DNA from: a bacterium
Lineage (GTDB): Bacteria > Actinomycetota > Acidimicrobiia > Spongiisociales > JAENVV01
Reading direction: 5' to 3'
Assembly: GCA_024641305.1 (NCBI GenBank)
Contig: JAHEDI010000008.1
Location: forward strand, 1-63,849
Length of the DNA stretch: 63,849 nt
Below, piece after piece: positions 42,495 through 51,362 of the stretch (within the stretch, counting starts at the first letter, position 1; every line of letters starts with the position of its first letter). Both the position numbers and the translations under genes were made by a program. Under the pieces are notes generated by a model that saw only the letters and a program-made list of their open reading frames with translations, had not been told where the DNA came from and ran no database searches.

Positions 42495-43345
42495 CGCATT
42501 CCGCTCGACTGAGCGGTGAGGCGGGCGATACGTTCCTCGACGGGCGGGTGGGTCGAAAACAGCTTGCCCATGGTCTGGCGCGCATTGAGAGCTTTAAGCG
42601 GGTCGGCGATAAAGAGTTGCGAGACGGCCGGGTTGACCCGCATAGGAATCTGGGCGGTACCTTGACTGATCTTGGCGAGAGCTGACGCGAGGTTCAATGG
42701 CCGTCCGGTAATCATCGCCCCGGTTTGGTCGGCTTCGAACTCGCGAGAACGAGAAATAGCCATTCGAATGATCATGGCTGCGATCGGGGCGAGGAAAATC
42801 GACAGCAGAGCCATCACGCCTGCGATCGGGTTGTTGTCGCGGCCTCGGCCCCCCGAGAAGAGGGCCATGCGGCCAAAAATGGAGAGGGCGGCCGCCAGCA
42901 TCGCCGCGATCGAGGATATGAGAATGTCGCGGTTGCGGACATGAGCCAGTTCGTGAGCGATCACGCCCTCAAGTTCGTCGCGGTTCAGCAACTGAATGAT
43001 GCCGGCCGTGACGGCCACCACAGCATGTTTGGGGTTGCGCCCGGTGGCGAAGGCATTCGGCTGGGGCGAGTTGATGAAGTAGAGGCGCGGCTTTGGCATG
43101 TCCATGTACTGGGCAAGCCGACTCAAAATGGCTTGGACTTCGGGAAGTTCATTGTCCGGGACCGGCTGGGCGCGGGCCGACATGATCGCCATCTTGTCGG
43201 AAAAGAAGTAGGCGACGGCGTTGATACCGACCGCGAACAAGAGTCCAATGTAGATGCCCCCATTGGGGAAAAGCGCGATCCCGATCCACCACACGAGAGC
43301 GGAGAGGAATCCGAGAAGAGCGACGGTTTTCAGGTTGTTGGTCAC
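42491..43345 (-). CDS. htpX: Membrane zinc metalloprotease HtpX
   Basis: 284 residues. Two N-terminal membrane helices, the zinc site VIAHELAHVRNRD (HExxH) with a downstream glutamate in SREFEADQTGA, and two further hydrophobic segments. The family signature RLYFINSPQPNAFATGRNPK is present. It degrades damaged membrane proteins under stress. It is translationally coupled to the small membrane protein that follows. Confidence 0.94.
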   Translation of the reverse strand: MTNNLKTVALLGFLSALVWWIGIALFPNGGIYIGLLFAVGINAVAYFFSDKMAIMSARAQPVPDNELPEVQAILSRLAQYMDMPKPRLYFINSPQPNAFATGRNPKHAVVAVTAGIIQLLNRDELEGVIAHELAHVRNRDILISSIAAMLAAALSIFGRMALFSGGRGRDNNPIAGVMALLSIFLAPIAAMIIRMAISRSREFEADQTGAMITGRPLNLASALAKISQGTAQIPMRVNPAVSQLFIADPLKALNARQTMGKLFSTHPPVEERIARLTAQSSGMR

Positions 43346-43449
43346 CTACCAATCGTACCCTGTCGGCCCCTTTATGAAACGCCGGCGGTTAAACATCAAC
43401 TAAATTCTGGGCCCCATCGCTGCCATGGCTACGGGTGTGAAATGGGCAC

Positions 43450-43896
43450 TCACAATTGCTGGCGGTCGAGGTGCATGAGGACGTGAGGGCGGTCTCCCGC
43501 GGTCAGAAAAACGTCGCCGCTGGTCGCAAAACCGAACCGTTCATAAAAAGGGACCGCATCAACGCGGGCGTTGCACCACACCCGACCACCACCCCTAACT
43601 CGGGCGTGAGCCAGTAGTGCCTCGAGTATCTGTCCTCCAAACCCACTGCTTCGGAAAAGCGGCTCGGTGGCCATTCCACGAACTCGCCAGGCTTGCTCAT
43701 CACCTGATCCCGGATAGGAAGAACGCATGATGGTGCCGACTGACACAAGTGCACCATCCAACTCAATCCCATAGGTAGCCGTCGTTTCAAACTGCTCCTC
43801 GGGATATCTAACCGCGTCATCGGAAACGGCCTCCGGACGAAGAATCCGACGTCGAAGGGCGAGGGCATCGACAGGTGGGATGAGACTCAGTGGCAT
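43450..43896 (-). CDS. GNAT family N-acetyltransferase
   Basis: 148 residues forming one GNAT fold. The acetyl-CoA site reads RVRGMATEPLFRSSGFGGQILEA (V/I strand, then R/Q-x-x-G-x-G/A), followed by the terminal NARVDAVPFYERFGF. The substrate is unknown. It diverges from the MFS gene, sharing a short promoter region. Confidence 0.85.
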   Translation of the reverse strand: MPLSLIPPVDALALRRRILRPEAVSDDAVRYPEEQFETTATYGIELDGALVSVGTIMRSSYPGSGDEQAWRVRGMATEPLFRSSGFGGQILEALLAHARVRGGGRVWCNARVDAVPFYERFGFATSGDVFLTAGDRPHVLMHLDRQQL

Positions 43897-43955
43897 CAGG
43901 AGGACCCTAGTTGGGGCGACATCGAAAGCTGGCCTCGTCCTGCCACAATGCGGCC

Positions 43956-45323
43956 GTGCGGAAACTATGGACCATCGGCGTATTCGTTGTCTTGGCGTCG
44001 CTAGACAACGCTGCCATCATGATGATCCCGAGCATGGTGCTGCCGATAGCAGACGACCTCGGGGTGTCCGAGGCGGCTCTTGGTGGGCTCACGGCGGCCG
44101 TCATCCTGCTGACCGCATTCACCGCGGCCGTGTGGGGTTTCTTCGGAGATCGGACAGGTCGAAAGAACCTCCTCTTCTGGGGCACCATCATCTGGGTCGG
44201 GGGCGTATTCGCCGCCGCCAATTCTCAAACATATGGTGGCTTGTTCGTCGCCATGATGGTCGCCGCCATCGGTTTCGGATCAATCACGTCTGTCGGGTTC
44301 TCAGTCGTATCCGACTTCGTGCCGCCGCACCGACGGGGCCTGGCACTCAGCTTTTGGGGTCTATCTCAGGGGGCGGGCGGCTTGATCGGTGGGTTGGCAG
44401 CCAGCCAACTCGGCGCCGGCGACTGGCGCCGACCCATGGGACTTCTGGCAGCGGTCGGGGCCGGCTTCGCCGTCCTGTTTCTGACCACTCGGGACCCCGC
44501 GAGAGGCCAGTCGGATCCTGAATTGGCGGGTCGCGCATCGGAACTCGAAGAGCGGATCGAATTGGCCGAACTGCCGGCCATCATCCGGCGCCGATCGAAC
44601 ACCTGGCTCATCAGCAAAGGCCTCGCTGCCCAGTTCGCCTACGGGTCCCTCTTGTGGGTTCCTCTGCTGTATCAGACCAAGATCGCCGAACTTGGATACA
44701 GCATCGAAACCTCCACCCGGGCCGGTGGCTTGTATTTCTCGATCCTGCAAATCGCCGCGATTACCTCGATTGGCGCTGGATGGCTCGGTGATCGGTGGCA
44801 AAGACGAACGCTCAGCGGTCGGGCCCGCCTATCGACCTTCTCGATCCTTGGCGCAGTTCCCTTCTTTCTGGCGTTCTTCTTCGTTCCTCTCAAAGCCCTT
44901 CCCCTGACCGATGGAGCTAGTTCCAGCCAGGTGACCAGGGAAGTAATGGTCAGTTTTGTAACCAATGGATGGGTAGCCCTGGCCTTTCTCTTGGCCTTTG
45001 CGGCAGTGGTTTTGACGTCCGCCGACTCGCCGAACGCGTTCGCCCTCATCGTCGACGTCAATCTGCCGGAGCACCGAGGGACCGTTTTCGGGTTGGTGAC
45101 CCTGGCCGAGGGAGTTAGCCGGAGCATGGGCAATGGTCTGGTCGGTTGGGTCACGGCGACCTTCATAACCACGGCCGCAGTCTCGAAGAGTTACGCCATC
45201 GCCCTGGCCGGATTCCAGTTGTTCTTCTTGCCGACCGGATATTGCTATTGGCGTCTCACCAGAACGGCTCCTGACGACATCGAGGACGTCAAGCGAACCC
45301 TCACCCAACGAGCTGCGACATGA
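43956..45323 (+). CDS. Major facilitator superfamily (MFS) transporter
   Basis: About 455 residues with 12 predicted helices. The loop 2-3 motif FFGDRTGRKNLLFWGT (GxxxDRxGRK-like) is diagnostic. The second half contains GAGWLGDRWQRRTL, the repeat of that motif. The segment NLPEHRGTVFGLVTLAEGVSR near the end resembles MFS members related to sugar-phosphate or organic-anion carriers. The substrate is unknown. The frame is open to 43911; I use the GTG at 43956 because the next residues (RKLWTIGVFVVLASLDNAA) start the first helix normally. Confidence 0.86.
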   Translation: MRKLWTIGVFVVLASLDNAAIMMIPSMVLPIADDLGVSEAALGGLTAAVILLTAFTAAVWGFFGDRTGRKNLLFWGTIIWVGGVFAAANSQTYGGLFVAMMVAAIGFGSITSVGFSVVSDFVPPHRRGLALSFWGLSQGAGGLIGGLAASQLGAGDWRRPMGLLAAVGAGFAVLFLTTRDPARGQSDPELAGRASELEERIELAELPAIIRRRSNTWLISKGLAAQFAYGSLLWVPLLYQTKIAELGYSIETSTRAGGLYFSILQIAAITSIGAGWLGDRWQRRTLSGRARLSTFSILGAVPFFLAFFFVPLKALPLTDGASSSQVTREVMVSFVTNGWVALAFLLAFAAVVLTSADSPNAFALIVDVNLPEHRGTVFGLVTLAEGVSRSMGNGLVGWVTATFITTAAVSKSYAIALAGFQLFFLPTGYCYWRLTRTAPDDIEDVKRTLTQRAAT

Positions 45324-45352
45324 CCGAGCAGGTCGTACCGTACAAAGACCTA

Positions 45353-45381
45353 TTGCAGGCGGACTGGGCCCGTGATAGGTA
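45353..45381 (+). promoter_or_regulatory. Candidate promoter of the 45407 gene
   Basis: TTGCAG (45353-45358), 17-base spacer, TAGGTA (45376-45381), with a start near the well-formed ribosome-binding sequence agggaggcgac. Confidence 0.45.
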
Positions 45382-45406
45382 TTAACTACCAGCGAAGGGA
45401 GGCGAC

Positions 45407-45808
45407 ATGTATCAGCCTGATCCTCGGACTACCACCGACCTCGCAGATGTCCACACAGACCCGGTGCGTCATGTTTTCGTTGACGTGGAGTCGACTTCGC
45501 GCCCGGTCCCCGGTCCAAGAAGACACATGTTCGAATGCGACGTTGACATCCGTGTGTCTGACGGCCGGGATGAGAAGCTGTACCAGACGAGCCTCACGAT
45601 CCACCACCCGAGAGGATGGATGGGCATTGAGGCAGGGTTTGCCTACAACATCGATCCGCGCGAATACCCGACATTTGATGAGCGAGCCGACATTGCGTAC
45701 GGTCGGGCCGTTGCAGCGCTAGCCACCGACCAATTGGTGTCGGTGGCGATGCTTGGCACGGGCAAGCCGATTTTCGTCGACGAAATATCCGACCCCGACG
45801 AGGATTAG
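45407..45808 (+). CDS. Hypothetical protein, 133 residues
   Basis: A soluble, acidic protein with a strong ribosome-binding site (AGGGAGG six bases before the ATG). It contains a beta-rich core (RHVFVDVESTSRPVPGPRRH, then FECDVDIRVSDGRDEKLYQT) and a helical, Asp/Glu-rich end. No signal peptide, membrane helix or family is recognised. It has its own promoter-like sequence and is convergent with the GT39 gene by a 12-base gap. Confidence 0.65.
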   Translation: MYQPDPRTTTDLADVHTDPVRHVFVDVESTSRPVPGPRRHMFECDVDIRVSDGRDEKLYQTSLTIHHPRGWMGIEAGFAYNIDPREYPTFDERADIAYGRAVAALATDQLVSVAMLGTGKPIFVDEISDPDED

Positions 45809-45820
45809 CCAAGCCGCCCG

Positions 45821-47278
45821 TCAGTTGTAATGTTTCACCGACTCCCAGACGCCAGACAGTTGAGCGTCCGGTTCAAGGCAGAGATATAGGGGAAGGCCGG
45901 CTTCTTCGTTCGCTACGCCGTACGGGTTGGAAATTGATGCAACGGTCTCATATCCCGGGCATACGAGATCCATTACGTCCTTCACATAACCGACTCCGAT
46001 GATCGGCCCATGGGCATCGGGCGGGCCCCACAAAAAGTAGTTGTTATGCCCTGAATTGGCGGATGGCAACCCGACGGCCGGGCCGAGAATGTCAATAGCG
46101 CCCGCCTCACCGTATGAACCGGTGAAGATGACTGTCTCAGACCTCAACTCAACAGGGATCGCCCCATACAGAGCGCTCACTTGATCGACAAGCTCGGGCC
46201 AACCTACGGTTTCACCGAGTTCGCCTGTGGCGTCAAAGGTTGACGCCGAGGAGATCGGCATGACAGGCAGCGAGATCACAACGCCGATCGCCAGTCCCAG
46301 CCCGGTAACAACGGCCATCCAACGTCGCGCCGGCAACCGCAGCTCCTCAAACCAGATCGCTCCTGACGCCAGCAACAACGAATACATCGGAGCGATGTAG
46401 TAAGCCTTCCCGCCCGTCAAAAGAAACACCACAAACAGGACTACATAGACAATCGCCAATGACCGCCAGACTCTGAGTTCTTCAGCTCGGGCCAGACGCC
46501 ACCAGCCGATAGCTGCAGGAACCGCCAAGACGATGGACAGCAGTAGCGGCTGAAAGAGCGCAAATGCCAGGGGTCCTTGGCTACGAGCCTGGAGGGCCTG
46601 AGCCATCTCAAATTGGGGTAACCGATGGTCGATCTGCCACAAGACATTGGGAAGCGCGATCAACGCTGCCAACGCAACGCCCATCCACGGCCAGATACCA
46701 GCCAATAACCGCCTTTGCTGAGTAGCGATGATTCCAATGAGCAACGCTCCCGCCAGCAACAACATGGTGTGCTTGTTCAGCGCACCAAGCCCGACGACGA
46801 CTCCGAGCGCCAACCAAAGCCTGGAATTGGCTCCGCCGAGGATATGGACGGCAATGAGAAGGGCCGCCGTCCAAAGAGCAAAATCGAAAACGGCGGTGCT
46901 GAGCAGGTGACCCTCCCCCAGCACCACCCCGGCAAACCCGGCGGCAGCCGCCGCGTATCCCTGGGCGGTCGAACCGCCGCCGAGACGTTTGGCAAGAAAA
47001 GCAGCCATCAGAGCGATCGCGCCGACCGCCAGAGCAGGCAACACGCGCAACGCGAATGGAGAAGGACCGGCAATCAGCTCCGAGAGACGGGCGACGAGCG
47101 GAGTCAATGGCGGCTGATCGACGTATCCCCAGTCGAGATTGCGGCCCGCCACGACGAAATACAACTCATCGCGATGGAATCCGTACCGGGGAGCGGCGAC
47201 CAGAAGCAGCCCGACAGAAGCGACGGCCGCCACCACGGCACTCCGGGAGATTCGGAACCTCACAGCCATTGGCGCCAT
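45821..47278 (-). CDS. Glycosyltransferase family 39-like membrane protein
   Basis: 485 residues with about eleven helices. The first extracytoplasmic loop carries GFHRDELYFVVAGRNLDWGY, where the DE pair corresponds to the catalytic acidic residues of PMT/ArnT-like GT-C enzymes using polyprenyl-phosphate sugars. A later VDQPPLTPLVARLSELIAG phrase and a C-terminal globular segment (KDVMDLVCPGYETVASISNP) complete the family pattern. It probably transfers a sugar to lipid or protein outside the membrane. Confidence 0.85.
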   Translation of the reverse strand: MAPMAVRFRISRSAVVAAVASVGLLLVAAPRYGFHRDELYFVVAGRNLDWGYVDQPPLTPLVARLSELIAGPSPFALRVLPALAVGAIALMAAFLAKRLGGGSTAQGYAAAAAGFAGVVLGEGHLLSTAVFDFALWTAALLIAVHILGGANSRLWLALGVVVGLGALNKHTMLLLAGALLIGIIATQQRRLLAGIWPWMGVALAALIALPNVLWQIDHRLPQFEMAQALQARSQGPLAFALFQPLLLSIVLAVPAAIGWWRLARAEELRVWRSLAIVYVVLFVVFLLTGGKAYYIAPMYSLLLASGAIWFEELRLPARRWMAVVTGLGLAIGVVISLPVMPISSASTFDATGELGETVGWPELVDQVSALYGAIPVELRSETVIFTGSYGEAGAIDILGPAVGLPSANSGHNNYFLWGPPDAHGPIIGVGYVKDVMDLVCPGYETVASISNPYGVANEEAGLPLYLCLEPDAQLSGVWESVKHYN

Positions 47279-47400
47279 TCTGGCAGGTGGTATCTCGAAA
47301 TTCCCTCGCTAGGCCTAAAACAATGTTTTCGCGACCTCCGATCACCGCAAATCCTCGAAGAGTACGATCCTTGAACCGGATCGATGTGAAAGGAGCCATC

Positions 47401-47787
47401 ATGCTTTCCGATTATCCAATCGTGGCAGCCCTCCCCGCGAGTGACATTGGGCGGGCCCGTAGGTTCTACGAGGAGACCCTTGGCCTGGCACCCGACCCCG
47501 ACGCCGGGGACAAGGAGGCCAGCTTCCCGTGTGCTGATGGAACGGCGCTTTTTGTCTACCGATCGTCATTTGCAGGAACCAACCAGGCAACGGCGGCGGC
47601 ATGGCAGGTACCGGACCTCAGATCCGTCGTCGCCGAACTCCGCAGTCAAGGAGTCATCTTCCATGAATATGATCTGCCTGGTTTGAAGACCGAGAACGGA
47701 GTCGCCGTTCAGCCCGACGGAACCCAGGCCGCCTGGTTCACCGACACCGAAGGCAACATCCTCGGTCTTAGTCAGCGAGCCACATAG
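47401..47787 (+). CDS. VOC family protein (glyoxalase/bleomycin-resistance-like)
   Basis: 128 residues, two beta-alpha-beta-beta-beta modules: the first IVAALPASDIGRARRFYEET, then LYSxxxF-like ASFPCADGTALFVYRSS, and the C-terminal AAWFTDTEGNILGLSQR. Such proteins bind a metal in the cup, but here the usual metal-ligand glutamate near the end (EGNILGL) is not clearly kept. AAAGGAG precedes the ATG at 47401; the frame is open further upstream only by chance. Confidence 0.85.
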   Translation: MLSDYPIVAALPASDIGRARRFYEETLGLAPDPDAGDKEASFPCADGTALFVYRSSFAGTNQATAAAWQVPDLRSVVAELRSQGVIFHEYDLPGLKTENGVAVQPDGTQAAWFTDTEGNILGLSQRAT

Positions 47788-47794
47788 CATTCGT

Positions 47795-47830
47795 TTGTTG
47801 GACCAATTGTTGGACCAATTGTTGGACCAA
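47795..47830. repeat. Three perfect tandem copies of a 12-base repeat
   Basis: ttgttggaccaa occurs three times without a mismatch (47795-47806, 47807-47818, 47819-47830). Each copy contains the palindrome ttggaccaa. The array fills the short gap between the VOC stop and the DUF429 start. Confidence 0.95.
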
Positions 47831-47850
47831 CTCGAAACGGGCGACCGCCA

Positions 47851-48492
47851 GTGAGGGCGGTCGGAATCGACGGCAGCGCCCGACGATGGGCGATTGTCGC
47901 CCTCGAATCTGGCAGCTTCGCGGGCGCCACCGTATGCGAAGCCCTCACACCGTCACCGCCAATCTGTGACGGAGCAACGGCAATTGGGATCGACATTCCG
48001 CTCACCACCCCCATGAAAGGGCGTCGGAGCGCTGAGTCACTGGCGCGCAGCTTGTTGCCAGGACGGTCGTCGTCGGTATTCTCGACGCCACCTTCCGACG
48101 TACTCGCCGAGGCAACCTATCAGGCGGCTCTGAATCGAGCGCGTCAGGTATATGGCTACGGAATCTCTGCTCAGGCCTACGCCCTCCGCCGGGCCATTTT
48201 TGATGCCCGGGGAAGCCAACTGGCGCTCCATGAAGTCCATCCGGAGCTCAGTTTCAGCTTCATGAACTCCGGCGACCGCCTGGCCTCCAAGAAATCCTGG
48301 ACCGGCATGCGACAGCGCTTGGAGCTCCTTGCCGACCACGGTATCACCATTCCAGTGGACGTGGGTATGGCCGGTGGAGTCCCCACCGACGACCTCTTGG
48401 ACGCCTGCGCGGCCGCATGGAGTGCCGACCGGATCGGCCGCGGCTCAGCTCAGAAGATCGGAGACGAAGCCGGTGGATACATCTGGATTTAG
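47851..48492 (+). CDS. DUF429 (RNase H-like) domain protein
   Basis: 213 residues beginning with GTG. The family pattern is clear: VGIDGSARRWAIVAL strand with acidic residue, AIGIDIPLTTP, PGRSSSVFSTPPSDVL, and EVHPELSFSFMN with the HPE motif, then GVPTDDLLDACAAAWSADRI with the DDxxDA motif. These keep the acidic residues of an RNase H-like fold, so a nuclease is predicted, but none is proven. It is 13 bases from the dehydrogenase gene. Confidence 0.88.
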   Translation: MRAVGIDGSARRWAIVALESGSFAGATVCEALTPSPPICDGATAIGIDIPLTTPMKGRRSAESLARSLLPGRSSSVFSTPPSDVLAEATYQAALNRARQVYGYGISAQAYALRRAIFDARGSQLALHEVHPELSFSFMNSGDRLASKKSWTGMRQRLELLADHGITIPVDVGMAGGVPTDDLLDACAAAWSADRIGRGSAQKIGDEAGGYIWI

Positions 48493-48504
48493 TACCCTGC
48501 TCAC

Positions 48505-50001
48505 ATGACCCTGCTCGACGCTCTCACCCCCAACATGCCCATCCCGTACGGCGGGAATCAAGTTGCGTACGTTTCGGACGAACTTGCCGATGCCTTCAAG
48601 CCTGGTGACCGACTGGTCGTCGTCCAGGATACCGGGGATCTTCTGCATATCCCGGCTCCGGTATGGTCGGTCGCATCGGGAGCAGTTGGTCGAGCGGCCG
48701 GCGCCTTTTCGGCGATGGGTTCGACAACCGACGAACAGGTCACCGCCTACTACACCGAATTCGCCGCCCGACTCGCCGACGACAAGTCATTTGCCCACAT
48801 TCGCGCAGCCAACGACGCGGATGTGGCTGCCGCCCGGGCACGCGGCAAATCAACGACCCGCCTGGTGCTGTCGGACACCATGCGCTCTGACATGATCGCC
48901 GGACTTGACGGTTGGGCCGAGACACCTGCCCTATCAGGTTCGGTGGTGGAGCAGGTTGATCACGACGGGTGGTCGGTGCGGCTCGTACGGGCCGGCCTCG
49001 GCGTCGTCGGATTTGTGTTCGAGGGCCGGCCAAACGTGTTCGCAGATGCCACGGGCGTACTGAGAGCCGGTAACACGGTGGTGTTCCGGATCGGCTCTGA
49101 TGCCCTCGGGACTGCCCGGGCGATCGTCGAACATGCGCTGGACCCGGCCATCGCGGCCGCTGGATTACCGGAGGGAGCAGTCTCTTTGGTTGACTCCCCG
49201 GCTCGATCAGCCGGCTGGGCAATGTTCTCAAACTCTCGACTTTCGTTGGCCGTGGCCCGCGGTAGCGGTGGGGCGGTCGCTCAACTCGGTTCCGTGGCAC
49301 GCCAGGCTGGGGTCCCGGTCAGTCTGCACGGAACCGGCGGAGCCTGGATCGTCGTTGGACCCGGCGCCGACCCGGATCGTCTCCGACGAGTCATCCAGCA
49401 CTCTCTCGACCGCAAAGTGTGTAACACACTGAATACGGTGTGCGTGGTTGGAGACCGGACCGACCTGGTGCTGGCAGTTCTCGATGGATTGGAAGCCGCC
49501 GCCAAGGAGTTGGGTACCAATCCAAAATTGCACGTAACGGAGACCGCCCGTCGGTATGTGCCCGAGGCTTGGTTCACGACCCTTCTCCCCATAAACCGGG
49601 CCGAAGGAGACGTGATCGAACCGAAAGCCGCACCCATTGCCGCCGACCGTTTGGGCGATGAGTGGGAATGGGAACAGAGTCCCGAAATGACGTTGGCGAT
49701 GGTCGAGAGTATCGACGAGGCCGTCACGCTGTTCAATACCCAGAGCCCGCGATTCGCCGCGAGCCTCATTGACACCGATTCCGGGCGTCAGGAACGATTC
49801 TTCGCCGGGATTGACTCTCCGTTCGTCGGAGACGGTTTTACCCGATGGGTGGACGGCCAATACGCTCTCGACCGGCCAGAACTCGGCCTGTCGAACTGGC
49901 AATTCGGGAGGTTGTTCGCTCGAGGCGGGATTCTGTCAGGTGACTCGGTGTTTACAGTCCGAACCAGGGCAACCCAAACCGACCCCAATCTTCGGCGGTA
50001 G
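48505..50001 (+). CDS. ProA-like aldehyde dehydrogenase (glutamate-5-semialdehyde dehydrogenase family)
   Basis: 498 residues against about 415 for ordinary ProA. An 80-residue N-terminal extension precedes an aldehyde dehydrogenase fold: GVVGFVFEGRPNVFADATGV (NADPH site), RIGSDALGTARAIVEH, and the catalytic Cys in DRKVCNTLNTVCVV, matching the ProA PSVCNAxE-type active site. It may make glutamate 5-semialdehyde from glutamyl phosphate in proline synthesis. The extension and the lack of proB or proC neighbours leave a different substrate possible. Confidence 0.75.
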   Translation: MTLLDALTPNMPIPYGGNQVAYVSDELADAFKPGDRLVVVQDTGDLLHIPAPVWSVASGAVGRAAGAFSAMGSTTDEQVTAYYTEFAARLADDKSFAHIRAANDADVAAARARGKSTTRLVLSDTMRSDMIAGLDGWAETPALSGSVVEQVDHDGWSVRLVRAGLGVVGFVFEGRPNVFADATGVLRAGNTVVFRIGSDALGTARAIVEHALDPAIAAAGLPEGAVSLVDSPARSAGWAMFSNSRLSLAVARGSGGAVAQLGSVARQAGVPVSLHGTGGAWIVVGPGADPDRLRRVIQHSLDRKVCNTLNTVCVVGDRTDLVLAVLDGLEAAAKELGTNPKLHVTETARRYVPEAWFTTLLPINRAEGDVIEPKAAPIAADRLGDEWEWEQSPEMTLAMVESIDEAVTLFNTQSPRFAASLIDTDSGRQERFFAGIDSPFVGDGFTRWVDGQYALDRPELGLSNWQFGRLFARGGILSGDSVFTVRTRATQTDPNLRR

Positions 50002-50030
50002 CAGCCGCAGAACCTTTCCCGGAAGCCCGT

Positions 50031-51362
50031 CTAGCCGTCGGCGTTGCCGGTGAAGTTGAAGCGGGCCAGTCGGGCGGCGGGAGCCCGGACATAGGCCGGG
50101 CCGGCGTCGGCGTGCCCGAATCTCGGATCGTTGCTCAATCCCAGAACGTTTCCTGGAGCGAGCGCTTCGACAAATGATTGAGTGAATCGCATGTTGGTCA
50201 ACCCCCGGACGATCTCACCGTTCTCGATGAGGAACGTGCCATTGCGAGTCAGCCCGGTCACTTCCACCGTCAACGGCTCGAGGCACCGGCAGTAGTTGAA
50301 GGTCGCGACATAGATGCCACGCTCGACTTCGCCGATCAACTCGTCGACCGTCTTGGTACCTGGCGCCAAAATAATGTCCATGGGCCCGCCGCCGTACCAC
50401 TCACCTAGATCTCCCGCCGGAGCATACCCATTGGAGCGCACTCCCATGCGGAGACCGGTCCGGCGACTGTGACAAGGTTCACCGGAAACTCCGGCATCGA
50501 CCAGGACGACCCGTTCCTTTGGAGTCCCCTCGACATCGAACGCATAATTGACGCCACCGAGCGCGAGCGCATCGTCAACGATGGTTATTGCCCGATCGAA
50601 CTGATTGGCCCCTGGATCAACGAACGACTCCTGGTCGACAACACTCCGGCCGCCGAAACCATAGAGCCCGATTTCCATGACCACCTCGGCCATAGCATCG
50701 TGGCCGAGCACGACCTCATAGGTGCCGGTTTCGATGGTGATTGGATCGGCACCCAGGATGGCCCGCTCGTAGGCCAGCCGACCCAATGCGTCAGCGTCAA
50801 GCGACCGGACATCGGACGAACAGTGATGGGCCGATCCGGACGAGGTGTCAGTGCGAAGAATCCCGTCGAAAACGGTCCTGGTTGCCACTCCGTCGGCCAT
50901 CTGCCCCTTCGTGTTACCGAAGGCCGATTCCAATCGTTCCGTGGAGCAGAAACCAGCCCCGTTCAGATCGGGACCGGCTCCCAGGAACGCCTTTACTGCA
51001 TCCGCCCGATACTGAGGGGTCGGCTCGGTTTCATCCCGGCCAGGCATTTCCCCGAGTGGAGCGGGTGATGCCAACCCGGGCCAATCCGAATCAATCGGTG
51101 AAATCCGGACGAGTTCAAGTCCTTGTTCGACCAGGCGGGCCAGCCCAGCATCCGAGGTTGACGATCCGACCAACTCGGCAACGCGACCATCCGAGATGAC
51201 CGTGAGGACGACACTGGAGCGAATCTCACCGACGTTCTGATGGATGAACGAGTTGGCGAAACGAGTCAGTTCGGACGGACCGATAGTCGCCACGACCTGA
51301 GCGTCGGCTCGATCACCGATCCGTTCCAAGACCTGATTACGAACTGCAATCGGGTCGGTCAT
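50031..51362 (-). CDS. tldE: TldE/PmbA-type metallopeptidase-related protein
   Basis: 443 residues of the TldD/TldE (PmbA) family without the metal-binding HExxxH of TldD. Family parts include VVLTVISDGRVAELVGSSTS at the N-terminus and PMDIILAPGTKTVDELIGEV, then GTFLIENGEIVRGLTNMRFT near the end. TldE forms a heterodimeric protease with TldD for peptide processing in microcin, gyrase-inhibitor or other unstructured substrates. The ATG at 51362 overlaps the TldD stop (ATGA), so the pair is coupled; the frame is open further upstream. Confidence 0.85.
   Translation of the reverse strand: MTDPIAVRNQVLERIGDRADAQVVATIGPSELTRFANSFIHQNVGEIRSSVVLTVISDGRVAELVGSSTSDAGLARLVEQGLELVRISPIDSDWPGLASPAPLGEMPGRDETEPTPQYRADAVKAFLGAGPDLNGAGFCSTERLESAFGNTKGQMADGVATRTVFDGILRTDTSSGSAHHCSSDVRSLDADALGRLAYERAILGADPITIETGTYEVVLGHDAMAEVVMEIGLYGFGGRSVVDQESFVDPGANQFDRAITIVDDALALGGVNYAFDVEGTPKERVVLVDAGVSGEPCHSRRTGLRMGVRSNGYAPAGDLGEWYGGGPMDIILAPGTKTVDELIGEVERGIYVATFNYCRCLEPLTVEVTGLTRNGTFLIENGEIVRGLTNMRFTQSFVEALAPGNVLGLSNDPRFGHADAGPAYVRAPAARLARFNFTGNADG

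Noticed and set aside
47056-47400. N-terminal extension of the VOC protein
   Set aside because: The extra 115 codons overlap the GT39 gene antisense and are low-complexity; AAAGGAG supports the start at 47401.
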